From contig NZ_JXJO01000011.1 in the NCBI RefSeq assembly GCF_000826655.1, positions 1 through 64,000 on the forward strand: a stretch of DNA of 64,000 bases, given 5' to 3'. Source of the DNA: Psychroserpens damuponensis. Its GTDB lineage: Bacteria > Bacteroidota > Bacteroidia > Flavobacteriales > Flavobacteriaceae. The notes below the pieces were generated by a model. The model did no database searches. It had not been told where the DNA came from and was given only the letters and a program-made list of their open reading frames with translations. Positions 44,195 to 52,853 of the stretch are shown piece after piece. The position numbers were made by a program, and so were the translations under genes. Each line of letters opens with the position of its first letter. Position 1 is the stretch's first letter.

Positions 44195-44668
44195 TTATAG
44201 GTTCCAGTTTGTAAATGGGTTTTGGCTCAATTGAGAATTATAATAGCGCTTATTTCCTGTAACTTCTTTTCCTAGCCAATTAGGTTTTTTAAAGTTTTCA
44301 TCTTCGTGATTGAGCTCAACTTCAGCGATAATTAATCCTTTATTATCTTCATCAAACACATCCACTTCAAATACGTGATTACCTTGTTTGACTTCATATC
44401 TCACTTTATCAATCACACCTTTTTCACATAATTTTAAAAGCGATTGAGCTTCGGTAATTGAGATTTCTTTTTCCCATTCAAAACGTGACAATCCATCACT
44501 TGTAGATTTTCCTTTAACGGTTAAAAACCCTTGATTACCCTTTAATCGCACTCTTACGGTACGTTCAGGATTGGTATTTAAAAATCCTTGAATAATTCTT
44601 GTATGTTTATAAGACTCGGTTTTAAAGGCCTCTGAAGTCACTAAAAATTTGCGTTCTATTTCTATCAT
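44195..44668 (-). CDS. CYTH domain protein
   Basis: A 157-residue CYTH (triphosphate tunnel metalloenzyme) protein. The signature ExExK is EIERK at residues 3-7 (MIEIERKFLV). RTVRVRLKGNQGFLTVKGKS, RFEWEKEI and AEVELNHEDE supply the basic and acidic tunnel residues. Bacterial members hydrolyse inorganic triphosphate or related triphosphates, and some are adenylate cyclases. With this size triphosphatase is the best guess. Confidence 0.92.
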   Translation of the reverse strand: MIEIERKFLVTSEAFKTESYKHTRIIQGFLNTNPERTVRVRLKGNQGFLTVKGKSTSDGLSRFEWEKEISITEAQSLLKLCEKGVIDKVRYEVKQGNHVFEVDVFDEDNKGLIIAEVELNHEDENFKKPNWLGKEVTGNKRYYNSQLSQNPFTNWNL

Positions 44669-44702
44669 ATTTTACGTTCCGCAAAAGCGGAAATCTTATT
44701 AT

Positions 44703-45305
44703 TTACACTGTCAACTTTTCTATTTGTAGTGTATGATATTTTCCGAAGAAAATCAAAGCCAAAATAGCTCCAATGGTGGCAAAAAGTATATCAGATTGCG
44801 TATCCCAAATATAACCTTGTGTTCCTAAAAAAGAATCTCCTCCTTCACCTGTGCTTAACGACACTGCCCATTCTATAAACTCATACGTGACACTAATAGC
44901 CATTGCAATACAAACCACGATAAAATTGAGCCAACTGTTAGAATTCACCACGTTTTTCCTAAGTAACACTTCTCTAGTTATCATGGCTGGCACAAAGCCT
45001 TGTGCAAAATGTCCGAGTTTGTCATAATTATTTCTACTATGGTTAAAGGTTTCTTGAATCCAATCAAATAAAGGTACTTCGGCATACGTATAATGACCTC
45101 CAATAATTAAAATAACGCAGTGAAAAAAGATAAGTACATAGACAACATTAGTAAATCTAAACTTTTTAAATGTAAACATAAGCACTAAAACACCAATTAC
45201 TGCTGGCGACACTTCTAGACACCATGTAAAGTATTCAAATGGCTTAATTGCCGACCATATAAGCAATACTATTATTAAAATTAAAAGTGTATATATAAGT
45301 TTCAT
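44703..45305 (-). CDS. DUF2238 (YjdF-like) membrane protein
   Basis: About 200 residues with six hydrophobic segments. Conserved motifs are NNYDKLGHFAQGFVPAMITREVLLR and YEFIEWAVSLSTGEGGDSFLGTQGYIWDTQSDI, diagnostic of DUF2238. I prefer ATG 45305 (MKLIYTLL) because it leaves 20 bases after the -7 element; ATG 45314 would add MQN. It is divergent from dinB with back-to-back promoters. Function unknown. Confidence 0.88.
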   Translation of the reverse strand: MKLIYTLLILIIVLLIWSAIKPFEYFTWCLEVSPAVIGVLVLMFTFKKFRFTNVVYVLIFFHCVILIIGGHYTYAEVPLFDWIQETFNHSRNNYDKLGHFAQGFVPAMITREVLLRKNVVNSNSWLNFIVVCIAMAISVTYEFIEWAVSLSTGEGGDSFLGTQGYIWDTQSDILFATIGAILALIFFGKYHTLQIEKLTV

Positions 45306-45325
45306 GTTTTGCACATCAATTGAAT

Positions 45326-45344
45326 CAAAGATATTATAAATTTG
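45326..45344. promoter_or_regulatory. back-to-back -7 elements of dinB and the DUF2238 gene
   Basis: TATCTTTG on the minus strand (45326-45333) and TAAATTTG on the plus strand (45337-45344) are separated by three bases. The dinB element ends four bases before its ATG. The two polymerases could not bind at once, so the promoters should compete. No LexA-type site was recognised. Confidence 0.55.
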
Positions 45345-45348
45345 CTTT

Positions 45349-46458
45349 ATGCTTAGTGATTTACCAATTAGAAAAATTATTCATGTAGATATGGATGCGT
45401 TTTACGCATCTGTGGCTCAAATGGATGATCCTAGTCTAAAAGGAAAAGCTATTGCTGTTGGTGGTGGAGGCACACGAGGTGTTATAAGTGCTGCAAGTTA
45501 TGAGGCACGAAAATTTGGTGTAAAAAGCGCCATGTCTGGACGATTGGCAATTAAATTATGTCCACATCTTATTTTTGTAAAAACAGATTTTGCGCGCTAC
45601 AGCGAAATTTCTAAAAAGGTACGTAGCATCTTTCTTGAGTATACAGATCTTGTTGAACCCTTGTCATTAGACGAAGCTTATCTTGATGTTACTGATAACA
45701 AAAAAGGACATCCTAGCGCATCAATATTAGCTCAAGAGATTAGATCTCGCATTTTTAATGACGTTGGGTTAACTGCTTCTGCTGGTATTTCTATCAATAA
45801 ATTTATTGCCAAAGTTGCTAGTGATTATAACAAACCTAACGGACAAAAAACAGTAAATCCTGAAGAGGTACTTCAGTTTTTAGAAGATTTAGATATTAGA
45901 AAATTTTATGGTGTTGGTAAGGTAACTGCTGAGAAAATGTACCAAAAAGGAATTTTTACAGGTAAAGATTTAAAATCAAAATCGCTAGACTATTTGGATG
46001 ATAACTTCGGAAAATCTGGACGTTATTACTATCACGTGGTTAGAGGTATTCACACGAGTGAAGTAAAGCCAAATAGAATTAGAAAATCGCTCGCAGCAGA
46101 ACGCACGTTCAAGGAGAATTTATCTTCGGAAATTTTCATGCTAGAAAAACTAGAGCATATTGCAGCAGAAGTTGCTAAACGACTCCACAAAAGTAAAGTC
46201 TCTGGAAAAACAGTAACTTTAAAAATTAAATACAGTGATTTCACATTACAAACTAGAAGTAAAACTTTGCCGTATTTTGTGAATGATAAGGACCTTATTT
46301 TAGACACTGCAAAAGATTTACTATATCAGGAAAAAATGAGTAATTCGGTACGACTATTGGGAATTTCGCTTTCTAATTTAAATACTGAAGATTCTAAGAA
46401 AAAGAAAAAAGTAATACAAGAAGAACCCGTAAGCGTACAATTAAAGTTTGAGTTCTAA
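45349..46458 (+). CDS. dinB: DNA polymerase IV (Y family)
   Basis: A 369-residue translesion polymerase. Catalytic acids are in IIHVDMDAFYASV (Asp14, Asp16) and SLDEAYLDV (Asp-Glu near residue 108). The steric-gate region follows the first motif, TASAGISINKFIAKVASDYNKPNG is the family palm sequence, and the little-finger domain occupies about 235-345. The C-terminus ends VQLKFEF, close to the beta-clamp-binding peptide form QLxLF. The start at ATG 45349 may be leaderless. Confidence 0.96.
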   Translation: MLSDLPIRKIIHVDMDAFYASVAQMDDPSLKGKAIAVGGGGTRGVISAASYEARKFGVKSAMSGRLAIKLCPHLIFVKTDFARYSEISKKVRSIFLEYTDLVEPLSLDEAYLDVTDNKKGHPSASILAQEIRSRIFNDVGLTASAGISINKFIAKVASDYNKPNGQKTVNPEEVLQFLEDLDIRKFYGVGKVTAEKMYQKGIFTGKDLKSKSLDYLDDNFGKSGRYYYHVVRGIHTSEVKPNRIRKSLAAERTFKENLSSEIFMLEKLEHIAAEVAKRLHKSKVSGKTVTLKIKYSDFTLQTRSKTLPYFVNDKDLILDTAKDLLYQEKMSNSVRLLGISLSNLNTEDSKKKKKVIQEEPVSVQLKFEF

Positions 46459-46504
46459 ATACTAATTAATATTAAGTTACACCTATAAGTTTTTACATTA
46501 TCAT

Positions 46505-47506
46505 ATGAAACCATTAATTCTTATCACATTTAGCCTTTTTCTAATAAGTTGCAATAATACCCAACACATAAAAACAGCATCTAAGGAAGTCCCAACTAAT
46601 TCTGAGATTACCTTTAAAAAAGGCACTGTGGTTCCTGTAGCTCCTGCTCTATTTTCACAATTTACGAACGTTAGAGATTTTACTATAACACCTCAAGAAA
46701 ATGAAGCTTATTTTACCATACTAAGCCCTTTAGGTGAGCTCTCTGTAATTATGAGAATACAAAAAGAAAACAACGCATGGAATGAACCTAAAATAGCAAG
46801 CTTTTCTGGTCGGTATACAGATTTAGAGCCTTTTCTATCTCCAGACGGTTTAAAACTATATTTTGCATCTAATAGACCTATTTCTAAAGATAGCACTACA
46901 GTAAAAGATTTTGATATTTGGTATGTTGAACGTGAAAAAATAAATTCTAAATGGTCTCAACCCATTAACATTGGTGCACCTGTAAACTCTAGTTATGATG
47001 AATTTTATCCATCAATTACACAATCAAATAACATCTATTTTACAGCAATAAAAGACGGTATGAATGGACAGGACGATATCTTTAAAAGTGAATGGAACAA
47101 TAACGGTTATGAAGCACCTAAAGCTTTAGGTACTGGAGTTAATACTAAAGGTGCCGAATTTAATGCCTTTGTAGCACCTGATGAATCTTACATTTTGTTT
47201 AGCGGTTGGCGTAGAAAAGATGGCGTTGGAAGTGCCGATTTATATATAAGTACATATAAAAATGATGAATGGCAACCTGCAACAAATCTTGGCGTTGAGA
47301 TTAATTCTAAATACATTGATTATTGTCCTTTTGTTAATACGGAAACAGGAACGCTTTATTTTACAAGCCGAAAAAGTAATATCGATAAAAAAGAAAATGG
47401 GTATTTCAAATTTGATGAATTAATGACTGAAATCAACAGATATGACAATGGCTCAAGTAGAATTTATATGACAGATTTAAATAGCTTGATTAGCGTTAGC
47501 GATTGA
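46505..47506 (+). CDS. lipoprotein with PD40/WD40-like beta-propeller repeats
   Basis: A 333-residue predicted lipoprotein (lipobox LFLISC, Cys16). The body has TolB-type repeats: LEPFLSPDGLKLYFASNRPI, DEFYPSITQSNNIYFTAIKDG, AEFNAFVAPDESYILFSGWRRKDG and IDYCPFVNTETGTLYFTSRKS. Such propellers bind proteins or ligands in the periplasm. No enzymatic residues are evident. Its neighbours dinB and pyk give no functional hint. Confidence 0.85.
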   Translation: MKPLILITFSLFLISCNNTQHIKTASKEVPTNSEITFKKGTVVPVAPALFSQFTNVRDFTITPQENEAYFTILSPLGELSVIMRIQKENNAWNEPKIASFSGRYTDLEPFLSPDGLKLYFASNRPISKDSTTVKDFDIWYVEREKINSKWSQPINIGAPVNSSYDEFYPSITQSNNIYFTAIKDGMNGQDDIFKSEWNNNGYEAPKALGTGVNTKGAEFNAFVAPDESYILFSGWRRKDGVGSADLYISTYKNDEWQPATNLGVEINSKYIDYCPFVNTETGTLYFTSRKSNIDKKENGYFKFDELMTEINRYDNGSSRIYMTDLNSLISVSD

Positions 47507-47641
47507 ACGGTATGTTTGAGCTCCTCGTAGAGAGCGAGTAGTGAAAGCGCGACCACTTGCCCTGGAACGCAGAGAAAGGGTTGTGGTAACGCCCAACTTA
47601 CACTTCGACTACGCTCAACATGACATCATTTTAAAAATTTA
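47507..47641. repeat. GC-richer intergenic stretch ending in a dispersed-repeat-like sequence
   Basis: About 135 bases between the PD40 gene and the end of pyk, visibly richer in GC than its surroundings. The part ACTTCGACTACGCTCAACAT (47602-47621) followed by GACAT resembles the AGCGTAG...GTCAT ends of the repeats at 37236 and 52694 in inverted order. No credible gene or tRNA is present. Confidence 0.45.
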
Positions 47642-49084
47642 CTATAAACTACAACTTGTAATCTCTGTAACTCTTAAGGTATTTACCATTCCTTTTTCTT
47701 GAATTGGCATAGCTGCTAAACTAATGAGCATATCGCCAACTGAGATATAGCCTTTTTTACAGGCAATAGCATTTACATCTTCTATGGTTTCATCTGTACT
47801 TACAAATTTGTCGTAGTAAAAGGCTTCGACTCCCCAAAGCATACTTAATTGCGTTAAAATTCTTTTGTTAGACGTAAATACTAAAATATGTGCACTTGGT
47901 CTCCATGCGGAAATTTGGAAAGCGGTATAACCAGAATTTGTTAGCGTAGAAATGGCTTTTGCATTAATATCATTAGCCATGTGAGCTGCATGATAACAAA
48001 TAGACTTTGTGATGTAACGTTTTGTTTTGATATGTGGAGGTGATTGTGGGACTTTTATTAAATCGGAATCTTCAACACTTCTAATAATATTAGACATTTG
48101 TTTAATAACCTGAACAGGGTATTTACCAACCGAAGTTTCACCAGATAACATGACAGCATCTGCACCATCCATAACTGAATTGGCAACATCATTAACCTCA
48201 GCACGAGTTGGTGTTAAACTTGTAATCATTGTTTCCATCATTTGAGTGGCAATAATTACAGGGATTCTAGCACGTTTAGCTCGTAACACTAATTGCTTTT
48301 GAACTAATGGCACTTCTTCTGCAGGAATTTCAACTCCTAAATCTCCACGCGCTACCATTAAGCCATCACAATAAGCAACAATCTTGTCGATATTTTCTAC
48401 GGCTTCTGGCTTCTCAATTTTTGCGATAATTGGAATTTTATGATCGCTGTGTTCCTTTATGAGTTCTTCTAACTGCATTAAATCTTCAGCGTGACGAACA
48501 AATGATAAAGCCATCCAATCTACTTGCAAACTACAGGCAAAAATAGCATCGTCAATATCTTTTTCGGTTAAAGCTGGTTGTGAAATATTTGTATTAGGAA
48601 GATTTACACCTTTTTTAGATCGTAATGGTCCACCTTGAATAACACGTGTTAATACTTCAGTTTTACCATCTGTAGACACCACTTCAAAAATTAATTTACC
48701 GTCATCTAAAAGTACGCGTTCTCCTGGTTTTGCATCTTGAGGAAAATTGTCATACGTCATGTAAACACGATCTTTTGTACCTTCAAAACGCTCTCCTGTA
48801 GCAAAAATAATTTCATCACCTTCGTTAACCACGACCTCACCTTTCATGACGCCAACTCTTAATTTTGGCCCTTGAAGATCTGCAAGAATTGAGGCGTTGA
48901 AACTATACTCCTCGTTAAGATCTCTAATCATTTTTACACGCTCTTCTACATCTTTATAATCTGCATGTGAAAAATTGATTCTGAATACATTTACACCTTC
49001 TTCTAGCATTCCTTTAAGTACTGCTTTTGTACTTGTTGCTGGTCCGAGTGTAGCTACTATTTTTGTTTTTTTTCTTCTTAACAT
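47642..49084 (-). CDS. pyk: pyruvate kinase
   Basis: A 480-residue pyruvate kinase converting phosphoenolpyruvate and ADP to pyruvate and ATP. It starts RRKKTKIVATLGPATS. The active-site signature is IPIIAKIEKPEAVENIDKI, followed by DGLMVARGDLGVEIPAEEV and VIIATQMMETMI. The C-terminal regulatory domain is complete. Its ATG overlaps the stop of the upstream IPExxxVDY gene by one base (TAATG), so the two are translationally coupled. Confidence 0.97.
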   Translation of the reverse strand: MLRRKKTKIVATLGPATSTKAVLKGMLEEGVNVFRINFSHADYKDVEERVKMIRDLNEEYSFNASILADLQGPKLRVGVMKGEVVVNEGDEIIFATGERFEGTKDRVYMTYDNFPQDAKPGERVLLDDGKLIFEVVSTDGKTEVLTRVIQGGPLRSKKGVNLPNTNISQPALTEKDIDDAIFACSLQVDWMALSFVRHAEDLMQLEELIKEHSDHKIPIIAKIEKPEAVENIDKIVAYCDGLMVARGDLGVEIPAEEVPLVQKQLVLRAKRARIPVIIATQMMETMITSLTPTRAEVNDVANSVMDGADAVMLSGETSVGKYPVQVIKQMSNIIRSVEDSDLIKVPQSPPHIKTKRYITKSICYHAAHMANDINAKAISTLTNSGYTAFQISAWRPSAHILVFTSNKRILTQLSMLWGVEAFYYDKFVSTDETIEDVNAIACKKGYISVGDMLISLAAMPIQEKGMVNTLRVTEITSCSL

Positions 49085-49575
49085 TAGTCGAAAATTAAGT
49101 GTTCTTTTGATTTTAATTGGTCGATATCAACGCTATACGTTGTTATAACTTGTGGTATTGTTTGTATTTTATTTAAAATAAGTTTTTCATTAAAGTGTCT
49201 ATCTTCATTTGTAACTTTGATGAGGTAATCTACTTTTTTTAATTCGGGTAGTAGGTTTATAGTTCTTGTAACAGTTGCTTGATTTTGATTAAATAAAGAT
49301 CCCGAACTCTGCAAAGCTGCTTCTTCTTTTTTACATACGTTTGACACGAAATTCCATACGCTATCTATCTTTTCATTTTCCCATTCATAAATAGCGAAAG
49401 AAGCATCAAAGTAATTATAATCTAAATCATGTTCTCGTCGTTGTAAGTTGAGTTCTAAATGTTTATTTAACAGATAAGCCAAACGATAATCCTCCAACCT
49501 ACAATGTATCGCTATGAGTGAAAACGATGCATCATAAAAATCGTCAACAAGTAATTTGTGTAATGCCATAATCAA
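49084..49575 (-). CDS. IPExxxVDY family protein
   Basis: A 163-residue Bacteroidota-specific protein named for its motif, here LLPELKKVDYLIKV (about residues 107-120). It starts ALHKLLVDDFYDASFSLIAIHC; either ATG 49575 or 49569 is possible. There are no membrane segments. Coupling to pyk by a TAATG overlap is common in flavobacteria as far as I know, but no biochemical role is established. Confidence 0.9.
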   Translation of the reverse strand: MIMALHKLLVDDFYDASFSLIAIHCRLEDYRLAYLLNKHLELNLQRREHDLDYNYFDASFAIYEWENEKIDSVWNFVSNVCKKEEAALQSSGSLFNQNQATVTRTINLLPELKKVDYLIKVTNEDRHFNEKLILNKIQTIPQVITTYSVDIDQLKSKEHLIFD

Positions 49576-49689
49576 TCAACTACATATTGTAAATATAGCA
49601 CAATATAGCCATTAAAACGTGAAGTTAAAGTTAATCTTAACGCCTAGACAAAGCGAAAACGTTGTAGTTGCAAAGAATAATTACACCTA

Positions 49690-50433
49690 TTAAATTGCTT
49701 TACTTATTTCATTCTGAAATGCAAAAAAGGCACGCTTCGACGCTTTTTCTTCAGCTTTCTTTTTGGAGGTTGCCCTTGCTTTTGCAATAACTTTTTCATC
49801 TATGGAGAGTTTAACCGAAAAATGTTTTAATTCATCATTTCCTGTATCTTCATAAACATTGTAATCAAATGTTTTCTTTTCTTTTTGACACCATTCAATT
49901 AATAAACTCTTATAGCTAATAACGCGACCTTCTAAGGTTTCGATAACTACATGAGGTTTAATCACACGTTTATGAATAAATTTTTCACAGTATTGATATC
50001 CTTTGTCTAAATATATGGCTCCTACTAAAGACTCAAAAAGATTACCATGTATATTGTTTCCAAAGTTAGATTTAGGAATCTTACTCTCTACTAAATCAAT
50101 AAGTTTTAATTCTTTACCTAACTCATTTAGGTGCTCTCTGCTCACAACTTTAGAGCGCATTTTAGTTAAATAACCTTCATCTCCATGAGGAACTTCTTCA
50201 AATAAGTAGGCGGCAATTACTGCACTCAGCATAGCATCACCTACAAATTCTAATCGTTCATAATTTATAGCATTCCCTTTTTTGTCCTTTATATTCATAG
50301 AACGATGGGTAAATGCTTTAAAGTACAATGATTTGTTTTTGACTTTATAACCTAGAATATCGTTGAGTAATAAAAAAAAATTCCCGTCTTCATCAGAACG
50401 GGAATTTTTTAATATGTTACGAATGAAGCTCAT
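49690..50433 (-). CDS. rnc: ribonuclease III
   Basis: A 247-residue double-strand-specific endoribonuclease for rRNA and mRNA processing. The nuclease signature NYERLEFVGDAMLSAVIAAYLF carries the catalytic acids, with the second acidic site in GNLFESLVGAIYLDKGY. A dsRNA-binding domain occupies about residues 172-240 (YKSLLIEWCQKEKKTFDYNVYED ... KKKAEEKASKRAFFAF). It is seven bases after fabF in the acpP-fabF-rnc operon found in many Bacteroidota. Confidence 0.97.
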   Translation of the reverse strand: MSFIRNILKNSRSDEDGNFFLLLNDILGYKVKNKSLYFKAFTHRSMNIKDKKGNAINYERLEFVGDAMLSAVIAAYLFEEVPHGDEGYLTKMRSKVVSREHLNELGKELKLIDLVESKIPKSNFGNNIHGNLFESLVGAIYLDKGYQYCEKFIHKRVIKPHVVIETLEGRVISYKSLLIEWCQKEKKTFDYNVYEDTGNDELKHFSVKLSIDEKVIAKARATSKKKAEEKASKRAFFAFQNEISKAI

Positions 50434-50440
50434 TCGGGAT

Positions 50441-51691
50441 TTAATCTAGTTTTTTAAATAATACACAAGCGTTGTGACCGCCAAATCCAAACGTATTACT
50501 CATAGCAACTTTTACGTCTCTTTTTTGTGCTTTGTTTAATGTTAAATTTAAGCTAGAATCAATATTTTCATCTACAACTTCGTGATTTATAGTAGGAGGC
50601 ACTATACCATGTTCCATTGCTAAAATTGAAGCAATAGATTCAATAGCTCCAGCAGCTCCTAATAAATGTCCAGTCATGGACTTAGTAGAGTTGATGTTGA
50701 TATTTTTTGCGTGATCACCAAACACTTCAGAAATCGCTTTAAGCTCAGCAACATCTCCTAGAGGTGTTGAAGTTCCATGCGTGTTGATATGATCAACTTC
50801 TTCAGGTTTGATTCCTGCATTTTCTAAACAATTTTTCATTACTGCAATTACACCAATACCTTCTGGGTGAGGTGCTGTCATGTGATGTGCATCAGACGAT
50901 AAACCGCCTCCTAGCACTTCAGCATAAATTTTAGCTCCTCGTGCTTTTGCATGTTCATATTCTTCAAGAATAATTGCTCCTGCTCCTTCTCCTAATACAA
51001 AACCATCTCTGGTTGCATCAAAAGGTCTAGAAGCTGTTTCTGGGCTTTCATTTCTTGTAGATAGTGCATGCATAGCATTAAAACCACCCATTCCTGCAAT
51101 AGTTACTGCTGCCTCACTACCACCTGTTACAATTACATCACAATGACCCAAACGAATCATATTTAATGAATCAAACATAGCGTTTGCTGAGGATGCACAT
51201 GCTGATACTGTTGTGTAATTAGGTCCCATAAATCCATGTTTAATAGATATGTTTCCTGGTGCAATATCTGCAATCATCTTTGGGATAAAGAATGGATTAA
51301 ATCTTGGTGTACCATCTCCAGCAGAAAAATTTAATACTTCATCCTGAAATGTTTCCAATCCTCCAATTCCTGCACCCCAAATAACACCTACTCGTAATTT
51401 ATTAATTTTATCTAGATCTAGCTTAGAATCTATGATAGCTTCATCTGAAGCTACCATAGCATACTGTGCAAATCTATCCATTTTACGAGCCTCTTTTCTA
51501 TCAAGAAAATCGGTAGCGTTAAAGTTTTTTAATTCGCAAGCGAATTTTGTTTTGAACTTTTCAGTATCAAAATATGTTATAGGTGCGGCACCACTTTTAC
51601 CACTTACAAGTGCATCCCAAAATTCATCTTTGGTATTTCCTATAGGTGTTAATGCTCCTAAACCAGTAACTACAACTCGCTTTAATTCCAT
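50441..51691 (-). CDS. fabF: 3-oxoacyl-ACP synthase II
   Basis: A 416-residue KAS II for fatty-acid elongation. The catalytic triad is visible: Cys165 in VSACASSANAM, His in INTHGTSTPLGD (about 303) and His in KSMTGHLLGAAG (about 340). GGSEAAVT and FGFGGHNACVLF are also conserved. It follows acpP by 14 bases, and its product uses the ACP encoded there. Confidence 0.98.
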   Translation of the reverse strand: MELKRVVVTGLGALTPIGNTKDEFWDALVSGKSGAAPITYFDTEKFKTKFACELKNFNATDFLDRKEARKMDRFAQYAMVASDEAIIDSKLDLDKINKLRVGVIWGAGIGGLETFQDEVLNFSAGDGTPRFNPFFIPKMIADIAPGNISIKHGFMGPNYTTVSACASSANAMFDSLNMIRLGHCDVIVTGGSEAAVTIAGMGGFNAMHALSTRNESPETASRPFDATRDGFVLGEGAGAIILEEYEHAKARGAKIYAEVLGGGLSSDAHHMTAPHPEGIGVIAVMKNCLENAGIKPEEVDHINTHGTSTPLGDVAELKAISEVFGDHAKNININSTKSMTGHLLGAAGAIESIASILAMEHGIVPPTINHEVVDENIDSSLNLTLNKAQKRDVKVAMSNTFGFGGHNACVLFKKLD

Positions 51692-51705
51692 AAATATTTA
51701 CTGAA

Positions 51706-51939
51706 TTATTTTGCTGCTTCTATATAAGAGACTGCTTGACCAACTGTAGCTATATTTTCAGCTTGATCGTCTGGGATTTGAATATCAAATTCTTTTTCAA
51801 ATTCCATGATTAGTTCAACAGTATCTAGTGAATCTGCTCCTAAGTCGTTTGTGAAGCTCGCTTCAGTTACAACTTCGTTTTCATCAACTCCTAATTTGTC
51901 TACTATAATCGCTTTTACTCTTGATGCAATGTCTGACAT
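51706..51939 (-). CDS. acpP: acyl carrier protein
   Basis: A 77-residue acidic ACP. The phosphopantetheine attachment Ser37 is in [17 protein letters not shown]. It carries fatty-acyl intermediates for FabF and other synthases. It is the first gene of the acpP-fabF-rnc operon and has a TATTTTTG promoter element 31 bases upstream. Confidence 0.98.
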   Translation of the reverse strand: MSDIASRVKAIIVDKLGVDENEVVTEASFTNDLGADSLDTVELIMEFEKEFDIQIPDDQAENIATVGQAVSYIEAAK

Positions 51940-51970
51940 AATTTTTTAATTTTAAGTTTTAATTAGGTCG

Positions 51971-51978
51971 CAAAAATA
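51971..51978 (-). promoter_or_regulatory. -7 element of the acpP-fabF-rnc operon
   Basis: CAAAAATA on the plus strand is TATTTTTG on the minus strand, 31 bases before the acpP ATG. Confidence 0.6.
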
Positions 51979-52124
51979 AAAAAACTTTATTTCAATACAC
52001 ACCTTTAGTTTAAAAATGTGTTGGTAATTTACTAAAATTACTTTGAAGATTTTGTCTTTTACGTTCTAATTGTTAATTATTATTCTTTTTTTTGTTTTGA
52101 ATAACATTAACTGATTGTCTGTAA

Positions 52125-52691
52125 ATGAAACGAATTGTAATCTTTGCGTCCGGAAGTGGCACTAATGCTGAAAATTTAATTAAGTTTTTTCACAACAGAG
52201 AATATGCTTCTGTCATTCAGGTACTTACTAACAATCCTCATGCCAAAGTTTTAGAGCGAGCCAAAACCCTTAAAGTTAGTGCCTTATCATTCAACAAAAT
52301 AGCATTTACTCAAACTGATGATGTTTTAAATATACTTAAACATTCAAAACCCGATCTTATTATCCTAGCTGGTTTTTTATGGATGTTTCCGAAGCATATA
52401 TTAAACGAGTTTCCAAATAAAGTCATTAATATTCATCCTGCGTTGTTACCAAAATATGGTGGCAAAGGCATGTATGGCATGAACGTTCACGAAGCAATCG
52501 TTGCTAATAAAGAAACCGAAACCGGAATAACTATACATTATGTCAATGAGCATTATGATGAAGGTGCTATTATTTTTCAGTCGAAATGTGCTGTACTCAA
52601 AACCGATTCTGCTCAAGATGTAGCAGATAGGATTCATGAATTGGAGATGAAACATTTTCCTGAGGTTGTTGATAAATTATTGAAACACTAA
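52125..52691 (+). CDS. purN: phosphoribosylglycinamide formyltransferase
   Basis: A 188-residue PurN that formylates GAR in purine synthesis using 10-formyl-THF. Motifs are IFASGSGTNAENLI at the N-terminus, the catalytic INIHPALLPKYGGKGMYG (Asn, His) and TGITIHYVNEHYDEGAIIFQ (Asp). The gene runs in the same direction as the purF-like gene about 2 kb downstream, although other genes intervene. Confidence 0.97.
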   Translation: MKRIVIFASGSGTNAENLIKFFHNREYASVIQVLTNNPHAKVLERAKTLKVSALSFNKIAFTQTDDVLNILKHSKPDLIILAGFLWMFPKHILNEFPNKVINIHPALLPKYGGKGMYGMNVHEAIVANKETETGITIHYVNEHYDEGAIIFQSKCAVLKTDSAQDVADRIHELEMKHFPEVVDKLLKH

Positions 52692-52693
52692 AT

Positions 52694-52768
52694 GTCATTC
52701 AGAGCGAAGCGAAGAATCTCACTTTTAATTAAATAGATTCATCAGTCGTACCTCCTTCTGAATGACAA
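52694..52768. repeat. REP-like dispersed repeat after purN
   Basis: TGTCATTCAG (52694-52703) and CTGAATGACA (52759-52768) are perfect reverse complements bounding a 75-base unit. The left end shares 26 of 27 bases with the repeat at 37236. The inner right part is diverged. It resembles a small non-autonomous repeat or an mRNA 3' hairpin. Confidence 0.7.
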
Positions 52769-52853
52769 AAACAAATTGTACTGTCACATCGAGCGCAATC
52801 AAGATGTTTTTGAAACTAAGAATATAAGATTTCCGTTTTCACGGAAAGTAAAC

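Noticed and set aside
47507-47641. GC-richer stretch considered as a tRNA, small RNA gene or pseudogene
   Set aside because: I could not fold a cloverleaf or find a frame resembling a protein. Its end looks like a dispersed repeat, so I list it only as repeat-like.
52830-52849. TTTCCG ... CGGAAA hairpin just before the RNase H gene as a regulator
   Set aside because: A six-base stem with no T-run and no recognised class. It could be chance in sequence next to a repeat.
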